Part shown: positions 53,816 to 64,000 of the stretch, piece after piece
How the letters are laid out: the number at the start of each line of letters is the position of its first letter
Numbering within the stretch: position 1 is the stretch's first letter
NCBI GenBank assembly: GCA_025642075.2
Contig: JAODUO010000033.1
Location: forward strand, 464,501-528,500
DNA length: 64,000 nucleotides
Source: Ridgeia piscesae
Lineage: Eukaryota > Annelida > Polychaeta > Sabellida > Siboglinidae
Direction of reading: 5' to 3'
The notes under the pieces: generated by a model
Seen by the model: only the letters and a program-made list of their open reading frames with translations
What the model was told of the DNA's origin: nothing
Databases searched by the model: none
Made by a program: the position numbers and the translations under genes

Positions 53816-54399
53816 AATATATACCGTTGAGATGACGTCATTATATGCTATGCTGAAGATAAATAATTTGAAGGCATACCCATGTTTTGGTGAGCCAAAA
53901 AATGTAGTCTGACAAAGTGCTTACTTCTTCACTGTTGTCATTCCAAAATTGGTACAACCACATGTAAAACAACATATAAAACAAGACTGTCTTTTATAAG
54001 TAGTTATACGCAAGTAGTTATACGCTTACCATAAATAGTGTCAATCACATTTTATTTATTTCTTCCAGTATCGATGATGACTTCGAGCAGCTCCTAGCCA
54101 TGGGTGCTAAACCCAAAGTGCCGTCCGACCAGCCCAATGTCCTTCTGGAGACAACCCCTGCACCCCGGGAAACCCACTCGTCCAGTGGAGCTTCTTCAGG
54201 GCAAGAAAAACCACCGAAGCCAAAATTGGCACCGAAGCCAAAATTGGCACCTAAGCCAAAATTGGCACAAGAGCCAGAACTCGTGCAAAAGCAGGCAGCT
54301 GAGCCGCTGAGTGCGATGCGGATTGAGTCGGATGATATCCTGAAGTATATAACGGACAACACAATAGACATCGGATCAGACCTGGATCTGTTCTCGTGA
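45850..54399 (+). CDS. HS1BP3: HS1BP3, HCLS1-binding protein 3-like PX-domain protein
   Basis: HS1BP3 binds phosphoinositides/phosphatidic acid through a PX domain and is linked in mammals to endosomal and autophagy membranes. Exons found: 45850-45875, 50284-50446, 51174-51381, 51882-51990, 52532-52725, 53010-53146, 54069-54399. The first six close in frame to 279 residues. The last exon needs phase 2, so a small exon of length 3n+2 is missing between 53147 and 54068. PX domain about residues 20-135: VEYHVVVVSDQPVFKSPKHK, then HYEDF at 67-71 (the Tyr/Phe of the phosphate-binding motif) and FPQLPKSLFSFG. The acidic middle is poorly conserved. The C-terminus has IDDDFEQLLAMGAKP, PKPKLA repeats and SDDILKYI, as in the vertebrate protein (392 residues). 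An in-frame TGA 13 codons upstream supports the ATG. Confidence 0.9.
46314..46445. repeat. AATTCC-rich low-complexity cluster
   Basis: CAATTCCATTCAATCAATTC and similar, on the left side of the foldback element. Its counterpart at 49185-49275 is directly to the right. Confidence 0.55.
47190..49165. mobile_element. 2-kb foldback element with about 400-bp terminal inverted repeats, HS1BP3 intron 1
   Basis: Left arm (about 47190-47600) and right arm (about 48780-49165) are inverted copies: TTTGCGGAACA, TTTAAATCATCCT, AGCTGTTGAACTC, CATTAATGTACATTTACAGC and GACTGCTACTTCACA all recur inverted in the same order. Each arm holds two related sub-repeats ending CATTAATG(T/C)A(C/T)ATTTACAG. The interior is a 35-bp minisatellite plus unique sequence. 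Outer ends share AGAGG(C/G)...GCAACTA. No transposase is visible, so it is non-autonomous. Confidence 0.75.
47740..48232. repeat. 35-bp minisatellite inside the foldback element
   Basis: About 14 units of CCTTATATCTCACTCACCCT plus CTATCTCAATATCAA. Confidence 0.95.
49185..49275. repeat. AATTCC-rich low-complexity cluster
   Basis: TTTCAATTCCAATTTGTGCT and CAATTATAATTGAATTGA, immediately right of the foldback element. Confidence 0.5.
50284..50446 (+). CDS. HS1BP3: HS1BP3 exon 2 (PX domain start)
   Basis: 163 bp after CATGCAG. KLRNAESRVDLSVPTHKE and TTTVEYHVVVVSDQPVFK to DVVQFM, matching the vertebrate DLTVPQHQE and DVVQFL positions. Donor GTAGGT. Confidence 0.95.
50628..50869 (+). mobile_element. 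Short non-autonomous element, copy 2 (242 bp, 6-bp TSD), HS1BP3 intron 2
   Basis: Begins CCATAGCTTTATGTAGAGAC and follows the inverted sequence of the 4136-4447 copy through CAAAACCATAGATATTTTC, GGTGTCACATGTGTGTTTGT and TTTGTAAACTGGCTTAA. It is flanked by ACACCA at 50622-50627 and 50870-50875. The right end differs from copy 1. Confidence 0.75.
51174..51381 (+). CDS. HS1BP3: HS1BP3 exon 3 (PX domain core)
   Basis: 208 bp after TTTTAG. ITKHYEDFENLRRKIASGFP, then LPKSLFSFGDSAINERRVAL and RPTLEFL. Donor GTGGGT. Confidence 0.95.
51882..51990 (+). CDS. HS1BP3: HS1BP3 exon 4
   Basis: 109 bp after GCTACAG. GVDPLKIKSQEVSSEDDRPP and FEDEPKKPVARG, acidic linker. Donor GTGGGT. Confidence 0.88.
52105..52255. 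repeat. (TA)n microsatellite, HS1BP3 intron 4
   Basis: Long TA runs with short interruptions. Confidence 0.95.
52532..52725 (+). CDS. HS1BP3: HS1BP3 exon 5
   Basis: 194 bp after GCTGCAG. TPATSAPAHNLFGPSESEEV and a TTPERTAETTPTF repeat, then EDFLFARTPSTDTDT. Donor GTACTT is weak but the phase fits exon 6. Confidence 0.85.
53010..53146 (+). CDS. HS1BP3: HS1BP3 exon 6
   Basis: 137 bp after GTAACAG. GLKLFADQDYGDKVDGDRDL and SPDDEADFVE, matching the acidic KLFDDPD region of the vertebrate protein. Donor GTGAGA, phase 0. Confidence 0.85.
53700..53825. repeat. (TA)n palindromic microsatellite, HS1BP3 intron 6
   Basis: TATATA runs broken by AAATATA and TTTATA. It lies in the intron where one small HS1BP3 exon is missing. 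Confidence 0.95.
54069..54399 (+). CDS. HS1BP3: HS1BP3 last exon with stop
   Basis: 331 bp after TTCCAG. IDDDFEQLLAMGAKPKVP, three PKPKLA repeats (18-bp tandem), then SAMRIESDDILKYITDNT to LDLFS and TGA at 54397-54399. It requires phase 2 entry; the phase 0 reading from exon 6 hits TGA at the third codon. Confidence 0.92.
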
Positions 54400-55331
54400 C
54401 CGGTGATTGCTCAGTCTCGCTTCAATCACGTCAAGTGCCTAAGGAGTTAGACGTATTATTACAATGCAAAGATGGCTGTTTTAGACATTTACACGAGTTA
54501 TAAGAGATAGTGCTTTGACTGCGGTTTTATGTGGCATGATTGCTTCAAGCAAATGTAATCATAGCATACATATTGTATTCATTCATGGAATTGTTATTAT
54601 GATTTAACAAATTCAAATATTTTAGTAATTAGGTATTTTTATTATTATGTCTTAAAATACGAGTTTGGGCAAATGCAATAACTAAACACTGTGAATCTGA
54701 TGACAGTCACCACAGGACGTAGATGTTTCAAGTGTGGCTAGGGATGTAACGTGCTTATTTATGTATGTAGTTGTTTCATATGATGTCATTAAGGGCGATG
54801 ACGCTGTTTAATTATTATAATCATATCGCTATTATAATTATGACAAAATTCACCTAGTATCGCCACCTGGTGATTACTACTAAGAGTAGCCACTAGTCGT
54901 TGTTGAGCCTGTCGATAGGCGTCGCTCGTGTTACGTTGTAACCAGATGATATTTATCCTTAAAACACTAATAATTCTTGGAATGTGGTGTATTTTAAAAG
55001 GAGGGCAGATAGATAAATGTGTAATTGGCCACGTCTACACCATGCTATACAAAGCAGTGTTTTACATTATTAAATGTGTTATTATACACCAGATGTCGCC
55101 ATGGCTTTTTGTTTGTCCATGAATTAGTTATGGACTGTTGCTTCCTCCTACACCTATGTGGCGCCACTGCACAGGTAACACATCCGCTCAATCACGCGCT
55201 CAAACGTAACTAAACGAAATAAATGTGTTTACTAATCTTACTTTGGGATTATACTAATGATAACATTGCCCTTTGATAGTAATTGTTGTGTTTCTATCGA
55301 AATGTGGGCGCCCACGGTGTTCGAAATACAA

Positions 55332-55413
55332 CGGGGTGTACGTGTACGTGTACGTGTACGTGTACGTGTACGTGTACGTGTACGTGTACGTGTACGTGTA
55401 CGTGTACGTGTAA
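55332..55413. repeat. (GTACGT)n hexanucleotide microsatellite
   Basis: About 13 units of GTACGT. Frames of alternating Val-Arg are artefacts. Confidence 0.95.
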
Positions 55414-56721
55414 GTGACACCACGTATGTTCGTGCGTGCGTGTGGACGTGCATAATTGCAAAACAGTTGTTACATCGCATAATGTAACAACTTCATTCAG
55501 CTTGACATGCTGAGGTCTGCGTCGTGTCATTATATAAATATTTAAAGTTGCGAAGGAAAGCAAAAAACCAGTCCACTTCAAAGTCTATTCAAAGTTCCAT
55601 CATTCAGTGGCATTCATGGCTGAAAGAGTGCCTGAATGTCGCAATTTTGATATATAGATGTGGCATTTTTTAATATAACATATTATGCGTGTGTGCACGT
55701 GTACTATTCCTTGAATTGATATGCTCTACATAATTTTACCGACAACGTGTAATTCAAGACAATGAACAATGTCCAACACCCCAACACTAAAAACATCCAA
55801 CAATACCCCGTCAATGGCGAATACACCCAACATTACCGCCCCCCTCGGCGGCGGCAACATCCAACACTACTCTGTTGATGTGTCGATGATGGCAAATTTG
55901 TTGTTGTTGACTTTGAAAGTGTCTCGTGAACTCATTTGAGTACAGTCTGCGTAGTCGTAACCACGTTATGTCGAGACCGTGGTAGGTGATTGTTATCCAG
56001 TTCTTCTGGAAAGAGTCGAATGCGGTTAGTTTCTGACGACGGTGATAGGTTGTATCGCAGTCGTAGTGCCACAACGAACAGTTGTAGTGTGGATAAAGAT
56101 ACTCTGTTGTTAATGTCCAACTTTGGATTATTGGCCACTTTCTGTTATATCCATGCGTTGTCTTGGTATACACCCATCGGTCGAGGGCCAGCTAATAGCT
56201 GTCCCGTGTCCACATGTCAGAGGAGCTGTTGTATTGCAAACGTGTCGTCGAAACATAAGAACACAGTAGGCCTATATGATAAAAACGATCATGATTTCAC
56301 GATAAAAACAAACTCGGGCATTGAAGTGTTTTGAACCGAGTGTAAAACGCTCCAGAATGTTTTTAACCTAGGTCGAAAACACTCAGAAACAAGTGTATTG
56401 GACCTAGGTCCAGAACACTCAAAACACAACCGAAGTGTTTTGGGGTGAGGGTTGTAAATGTGCTGCACTCGCAGAGCGCACACGAACGGATACTGCCCTC
56501 GAGGGTGGGGTTATATTGACACTGGTTGGACACTGCAGGAGTGGCAATATATATTCGCCGTAGTTCTAAGTGTACGCTTGTGGGTGTGAATGATGATTAA
56601 AAACAAATATCATCCGTACTTCACGAACATTTTCCGTAAGCAGTTTTATTTTAGTACTAAGGCAGATATAATTTACTAGTGAAGCAGCTGCTGACTAGGA
56701 TTGTAATATTTCTTTATACGT

Positions 56722-56732
56722 TGGTGTGTGTG

Positions 56733-56765
<33 letters not shown>

Positions 56766-56780
56766 GAGCGAGCGTGCGTG
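56722..56780. repeat. (GTGC)n microsatellite
   Basis: TG then GTGC tetranucleotide units, degrading into GCGAGCGAG. Confidence 0.92.
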
Positions 56781-57062
56781 TATGTAGATTTTTCAAGAAG
56801 CGACCTGGTGCCAATAAATACATGACATGTTTGCTTTTATTAAGTACCCTATGAAGTATCATACACACTCAAGCTTATGGTTATGTTAACCCCCAATATT
56901 TGTAAATGGGGCTGAAGATAGGATTTTTGAGGGTTTTTCGCAAATGATTTTACGTGTTGAAATTAAGTAGTTCTTCATCTTTCTTGTTTTTCCGCCGTAA
57001 ACGTCTTTCTTGTAACGGCTCAATACTGTACGTTTAACCAACTTTACTTTTATAACAATAGA

Positions 57063-57117
<55 letters not shown>

Positions 57118-57137
57118 GCGCGCGTGTGCGTGTGTGT
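57063..57137. repeat. (TG)n microsatellite
   Basis: About 24 TG units followed by a CGCG-containing degraded edge. Confidence 0.93.
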
Positions 57138-59265
57138 ATCATAGTTGATATAGACACTTGCTTCACTCTACACGTTTTTTTCTTCATATCGTGTTTTTTT
57201 AAACTGCTATTTTAGTCCCATAATTGTTTAAAAGTCACAATTCGTGTCTTGTGAATTTCTACAGTACATGTTCAATAATTAATGTATACAGGCACGTGTA
57301 GAGGAAGACTAATATTATTTACTTATCTGTATTCACGTACCAACTTATATGTTTGTACTAATCACTTCCGCCCAGAAAACAGTTAAATGGTTGCACGAGT
57401 ATGCGTGACCACACATATCTCAAACTCAAGTAACCTAAAAATGACTCTCTTCATAGATCAGAAGAGGTAAGCATTTCCGGAAGTACAATGTATTACGACA
57501 GTAGTGCTTAATTTATTGCGTTGCAAATCTGTGTGCACAGTACTTGAATTGTTTTCACAATTACATACGTAAAATACCTGACAGTCAAAATGACGTATTC
57601 CCTTATGATGTAAGTTTTGCTAATGGCCATTATAATCATACTGTACTTTTGATGTAATTTTTGGTATCAGGTAACAGCGTTTGTTTAATTTTAACTTGGC
57701 TTTGTAGCAAGCTTATTATTGTTGTGGATTATTTATTAAAAATACGATGCAAAACTTTTTATTGATTGTACTAGCCTCACTTGAAGGGTTCCTGCATGCA
57801 TTAAACATCCAACACTAATCGAGCACGTGTTTTGCTGTCAGTCTTCCTCCTATAAGCGGCTTGGACTTCTGGCAAAAACTGTCAAGGATTACTAAGTGAT
57901 CTCACGGTTATATATTATGATTCTACCGTTATGGGGTAACTCATTTGTTCTGAACGTAAATTGTAAAAACCGCCCCTTGCGTCATGGGTTAGGTTTCCTG
58001 GAATATGAAATGAACATTGACACAACAGGCTTACGGCTACACTCATGTAAATACCTTGGCAGTTGGCATAGCCACAGGACAGGCATTTTTATGCAGTAAT
58101 TACAAGTTTACATTATACGCACGCAATGACATAACATACGCATGTCAAGTGCATACTTTAAGTTATACTTTTTAAATACCGGTTATGTGAACAAGACGCA
58201 TCATACTTTATATTTGTAAGTCAACAGGTGTCTTTAAAACTGAGTATTTATTTCCTTACTATACAGGTTATATGTTTTCGAGTGTGTCCCTAACGGAATT
58301 AACAGGACGGTGTCCATTGTGCAGAATCTACAGATAACAGAGAGCCATCTAACACAAAGACCTTCATCTAATTCAGAATTTGTTCAAGCGTACCTTTTTC
58401 TATTACGATATTTCATAGCACTCTTGAATGCAGTTATACACATAAATTCCGTACTCATATCGATTTTCTCATAGGCAAAAAACACAACTAATGGCTACGG
58501 GGAAATAATCTTCCTCGCAGTAGGTTGGATTCAATTAGAATCGCCGTGTGTGAGCATTGAGGGCGTGTGACAAACTACTCGAGTTCGTGTTTCATCTAAA
58601 TTACTGGCTGCGCTGTCATTTAATGTCCCCTTCTGCCACGGATTAGCACATAATTATAGCATATAGGGCACCATGCCTGAAATAAGTCTGGGTATTTAAG
58701 CGTGTGTGATATAACAGCGTAATTAAATACAATAGAACTATGTAATGTTCACTTGGTCAAATCAGTGTTGGTTATTTTAAGGAGCAAGGTCGGGTGATCT
58801 AATTTATGTCGGTCCAATGGGGGGGGGTGTTTAGTGGTTTGCCGCCTACGTCATCGTGAAAAGTTCATTGTCCACGATCTGGTTTTACCGAGGTAATTTG
58901 CTAAAACCGTAAGCAGGTATTAACTATAGAAACTAGTCGTGACCAACGAACGCTGCCATGTATGCGCGTGCTAAATGACAAATTCATTGTCCACACTTCA
59001 GTTTACGTCGATTATCTATAAAGGTGTCAACAACTGCGCTTACGGTTAACACTGACAAAGGCGTGTCTCATGTCAAAGTGTCATATTAATAGTCAGATAT
59101 TGCATACCTGTGACATTTATTAATTAGGACGATGTAAAACAATACATGAGCAATTACATCGTATTAAATCTCTACATATATAGAAATTTGTACGTGTAAG
59201 TTCAGTGCTATCGGCAAACTTCACGACTGAAAAAACCCTGAAAAACACAGGCCCATACTTTTATG

Positions 59266-59667
<402 letters not shown>

Positions 59668-59695
59668 GATTACCAGTTCACGAATAGCACTTGCA

Positions 59696-60280
59696 GTGCA
59701 GTTTAAGAAAAGTTTAAGAATCGATTTGATGGTAATGAATCTCCGCAGACAGATTAAATGTTCGCAGCAAGTTACGTCATGTTATATGGACATGTCACGT
59801 GGTTTTCACTCTGCGCTTAATGGTTTCCCGTTCGATTATGTTATCGTTACTGTCTGGGAAGTTTCTCAAGCCTTTGGGCAGTGTGAAGATATGCCTGGAA
59901 AAAGCACGTTTCAACAGCAGAGAATAGGAGAAAATTATGGTAGGCCGAGAGCTTTGGAGACGTGTTACCGAGAAAGTGGAACACACGTCTTGATGAATGT
60001 AGTCGCCGATACCACCATAAGAACTACAACTAGCTTCTTTCGGTTTTGTCGGATTCACTCCTTTGGTCGATGCAAACAAATTGATACCGATTTCACATAT
60101 GAAAAAATACAATATAGTTTTGGCTTTCGTTTGTACGTTGTGCCATCGATTGATAAAACAAACGGCACCCTTATTTATCACCCAGTAGTTTACTCCGTCC
60201 CGACCCAACATGGACGGTTGGTGGCGGCGGGGAGACTTCTACTTGTTAGCCCCAACATCGTGAATTTATTTAGGAGGTAG
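59696..60280. other. Overlapping opposing ORFs of unknown status
   Basis: A plus-strand frame of 194 codons (59696-60280) and a minus-strand frame of 138 codons (60211-59795) overlap. I recognise no domain in either. Composition is less AT-rich than the neighbourhood and both frames stay open without repeats, so one could be an exon or a decayed gene. Neither has clear splice sites or neighbours supporting it. Confidence 0.2.
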
Positions 60281-62899
60281 CATGGTTTACCAATGACATA
60301 CTATCGAAAGGAGTTTGCTCTTGTCAGAATCATGTTATTTTACGTAAATAAATTACAGCGTAACAAACCGTTCAATGTTATATTCATACCGTTGGCATCC
60401 AACAATTATTAATCTTACATTCTTGAAAAGCAGCAACTTTGTCAATTTAATAATTTCTTTTTCCGACAGAGACAGTCAAACATTTCCCAGTCACGTACCT
60501 TTAGTTTTACACAACCTGATTCCAGAACTGAATCATATGGAATGTCATTGTTACCTGGACCTTGTGTACACTGAAACAACATTCCCACTGAGGTGGTGCA
60601 GGCTTCTAAGCTGGATTAACTAATAACTCTACCTGCCGGCTTCTCGGTCACAAAGTGAAAATTATTAAATTAATCTTACCATTAATTCATATTTAATTTG
60701 TTTTCGTTATGTCTCGAACATTATTAGGGAAAAACCCAGATGATCATAACACAGGCCTGTCTTATAAAAACAAGTGGAAACGTCACGTAATGCTATCATC
60801 ATCGCGTGAGCCTGAATGTACGTTTATGACATGATTGCGCAACAACACTGACGTAACAATGCGCAACAGGGCTGTCGTAATAAACTTAAATCTTGGCACA
60901 TACTGGCACTTTTCGCCCGATCCGACCCGACAAGACTATCACAGGATGGTTGGTCGGTTCGACTCAACCCCGATGGCAGTATAGGTCTATAAACTACACT
61001 TCAAACAGACGCCACTGTCACCTTACAATAACGTGAAACTACAAAAGGTGACAAATGAACTCAATTACATTGCTATCAAACGTTCAACTATGTCAGACCA
61101 ACACGACCTAGCCGCAGTTACATCCAACCACGCGGACCGACCTGATTCGGCTAAACCAGCTCAGACAGGTTGGATCCATTCAGGCGGTAAAAACAGAAAT
61201 GTAGGCCTGTATTGCGACATTCCGAAAGCAGTCGGAGAAATAATAAAATAATTTGTGAAGTAATGTCTACGTCATGAAATCATCGTTTGAATCAGCTACG
61301 CAACCGACAGTTCCAGGCAGCTTCAGCTCAGTCCGGCTGCCCGCTCATATCTAAATTACCAATATATAGCTCATATAGAGGGCCTATGTTTTCTCTCAAG
61401 CTCACATTCTCGCAGTCCGGAAACGCAGATGTCTGCAAAACTTTGATTTGGCGTAGGACAAACATGCCTTTGGCGCAGAATTTTTTTTGATGTAGAACAA
61501 AAACATCTTTCACGTAGACAAAACTACAGTTGGCGTAGACGAAATATCTTTGGCACGTGTTGTAATGGAATGCATAGCATGTAGGTATATGTGTGTAGTT
61601 AGTCGGAACGAGGACCAACCTACATGTGCTTCAACTAAAATATGGGAAATCAAAAGTAACAGTACGACAGTAACGCAGAAGAGTTTCTCACAATCAAACA
61701 AAATGTAATTACGGGGTAGGCTTTTAAGACCCGAAATGCGCTTCTCCTACGATAACTCTCTCGGCGATTGGTCCCCTGTGATCGCCCTAGTGCTGCAATT
61801 TGCGCACGGTCGCAATCTTTACGTCAATCAGAGCCGTACACGCTTAACTACCGTCGCCATTGCCACACGTGTGCCGTCGGGCCGACACCGAATGAGAAAC
61901 AAAAATATACTTGGGCCATTTAGTGTTCAATCGATGTGCAAGTCACGCTTTTCCGCGGAGAGTTTCTGCATTAATCAACAGTTCCGTGAACGCAATTGCG
62001 GACGCGCCCACGGACAAGCACGTGGTCCGTACCGCAAGGAGAGCGTTGTATGAATCAGGACGATTACCGGACGTGAGAAATCACCGCCGTTGGCTTATAT
62101 CTGGGTGCGGGATATAAGCCGATTACGTAGTTATCGGGTTTTATCATAATTTATGGTTATTTAAGTTAGTACAAAAAGGCAGCTTATTTATAACGAAGCT
62201 TATGGAGATGTTAGTGCTTTACCGAGGTTTATTATGGCAAGACATCAATACAGATTGCTAGCACAGAAACACCATCAGAATCCCTTGGGGAATCTTCGCA
62301 CGATAAATGTCGTGTTCAATGTGTGGTAGACACAATAAACGGTGTAGGACAAGTTAACTGTATCTTCCAATACGCTTCATGGATATAATAGGGCTAATTG
62401 TCAATAACACTACAATCAGTAAGTTCGTCCAATCAATGTTTTAAAAATATCCTAGAAACCATGCCACAATAAGATAACATAAATAATAAGCGTGCACCGC
62501 CAAAACGTTAAGCCATTTCTTAAGGTTTCACGATTGTTGCAGTTCTTAAAACACTGCGTTTAAAATAGTTGTTTGAATTGCGAAGGCCATGGGAGTTGAT
62601 GCAATTTGTTCGTTTGATGGGTTGTGTAGGCCCCTATACTAACTCGGTAGGATTGGGGCTGTGTATGGTTCTAATGCACCATCTCTAAGGCAACGTAAGT
62701 GGAGGTCTCAATGGAGGTGCAGTTCTATTTCTAAAGGGGTGTTGGAAGATTTTGAGGAAATGACGTAGTCCCAAATAAACCAACCGCACTTACGGGCCGG
62801 AATGTGTCATTCTAGTTTGTCTGCGTGCGTGTGTTCGGGAGTGTTTTGCGTGTGTATGTGCGCATGTTTCATGTGCGTATGTCTAACGGTATGTCCATG

Positions 62900-62979
<80 letters not shown>

Positions 62980-64000
62980 TGCGTGCGTGCGTGCATGCGT
63001 GTGCACGCGGATAATGTATGCGCATACCATGTTGATATGTTTGTACAGAAAAGCAAGTGAGGGTTTCTCATCGATGAACCAGCACAAATTTTCTTTACAC
63101 ATTCTTCTTTAATTGTATACTATAGCACAAAGCCATTGGCAGATGAAACGCCTGCGTAAATTTTTTAAATTCACCACGCTTTTGTACGACTACAACGACA
63201 TTGGCTGGTGACATTTGAGTACGTTTGACCTTAGTCAGGTGCATACACGCGGTGAGAAATTGTAGCGCCTGCTGACACCCGCTAGACACATCGATTCTAA
63301 AAAGAACATTTGTGATAATGTGTCTCGATTGTTATCAATTGTTCGCTCGGTCTGTGCAGTACCAGCGTGCAACTTAAACAGGTGGCATCGCATTGTAAAT
63401 AGCTCTACGCAATCAATTCGTTGCATCAATCCTGGAATGTTTTAATTGCATTTTCCCTGTCTATCATTGCACGTGACTATAAAAAATCCGATATCAAACT
63501 GCCTAGGCCTAGGCACTTCAAGGCATCTGCCTTTTAGAGAACCCAGAACAAGCCTGGTGTAATATATCCATGGTATTATATAGTTTTTATCTATGATTAA
63601 ATTGAGAACACATCTGTCATTACAATCGTCCTATCGTGAACCTAGGACCAGTTTGTCATACACATTTCAAGGTTGCGGCGTTTGACTCTGTATTCGGACT
63701 TTCTGGTCGTTAATCGGCGTTTATAGAAACATCAGTCATGCTCTCAGAGATAGTGTTGAGGATGCGTCGTGTATTTTATGCTCGATCGATCGCATAATTT
63801 AACTCGGCCTTACTTCTAAATTGCCATTGATGTTTCTAGATTGAAAAGCAACGAAACCACTTGCAAGATAACGCCACAATCAGCGATAGATATGGTGATG
63901 AAATTATTGAAATATGTAGATATATGGTAAGATGTGAACATATTTTGGCTTGATGCCCGATGAACATGGTCCGTAAATTGAGAAATTCAAAAGCGTTTCG
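60281..64000. other. Intergenic region at right end
   Basis: No gene recognised. Holds a TG/GTGC microsatellite (62898-63005), an irregular TTTGGCGTAGACAAA-like repeat at about 61430-61560, and otherwise unique sequence. Confidence 0.45.
62898..63005. repeat. (TG)n-(CGTG)n compound microsatellite
   Basis: About 19 TG units, then about 14 CGTG units. Confidence 0.95.

Larger units (their letters stand above)
54400..59200. other. Intergenic region downstream of HS1BP3
   Basis: An AATAAA at 55218-55223 could be the HS1BP3 polyadenylation signal, but it is over 800 bp from the stop. Contains a (GTACGT)n tract at 55332-55413, a GTGC/TG tract at 56722-56780 and a TG tract at 57063-57137. A short imperfect repeat with two ACCTAGGTC palindromes is at 56330-56450. 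No gene recognised. Confidence 0.5.

Noticed and set aside
55811..56334. 114- and 120-codon opposing frames
   Set aside because: Weak, overlapping on both strands, no recognisable motif or splice context.
60945..60985. tRNA-like B box (GGTTCGACTC)
   Set aside because: No acceptor stem, D arm or properly paired T arm around it.

Overview
This is a piece of an animal nuclear genome. It is AT-rich, its genes have many small exons with GT/AG introns, and it is crowded with microsatellites, minisatellites and transposon relics. The gene set (a class II PRPP synthase, PI4KB, UQCRB, HS1BP3) and a Penelope-like retroelement relic suggest a marine invertebrate, most likely a mollusc or another lophotrochozoan. 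That placement is inference; no ribosomal or mitochondrial marker is present.

Layout: (1) 1-5146, minus strand: 5' two thirds of a plant-type (class II) ribose-phosphate pyrophosphokinase gene, running off the left edge. (2) 6632-10676, plus strand: complete UQCRB (respiratory complex III subunit 7), head-to-head with gene 1. (3) 14106-37212, minus strand: complete 14-exon coding region of PI4KB (phosphatidylinositol 4-kinase beta, 957 codons), tail-to-tail with UQCRB. A possible non-coding first exon and promoter lie near 45.0 kb. (4) 45850-54399, plus strand: HS1BP3 (PX-domain protein), head-to-head with PI4KB. (5) 54.4-64 kb: no recognisable gene, only simple repeats and one unexplained pair of opposing ORFs. 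Exon phases join exactly in genes 1-3. In HS1BP3 one junction does not close without an extra small exon.

The genes are housekeeping genes without an operon-like link. PI4KB makes PI4P at the Golgi, HS1BP3 is a phosphoinositide-binding PX protein, UQCRB belongs to oxidative phosphorylation, and PRPP synthase feeds nucleotide synthesis.

The unusual part is the introns. Roughly 9-10 kb of the PI4KB locus is minisatellite. At least three exon/intron junctions in the window (PI4KB exon 3 donor, PI4KB exon 5 acceptor, PRPP synthase exon 6 acceptor) lie inside the tandem array next to them, so the array consists of serial copies of the splice junction itself. The clearest is 32822-33850, where a 30-bp unit carries the last 23 coding bases plus the donor about 29 times. 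Two further arrays (35-bp, 37-bp) carry splice-site-like cores in the sense orientation. Other finds are a family of 6-bp-TSD elements (two copies), a 1.46-kb CAGGG-TIR element, a 2-kb foldback element, and a palindromic relic that shares its end with the Penelope relic.
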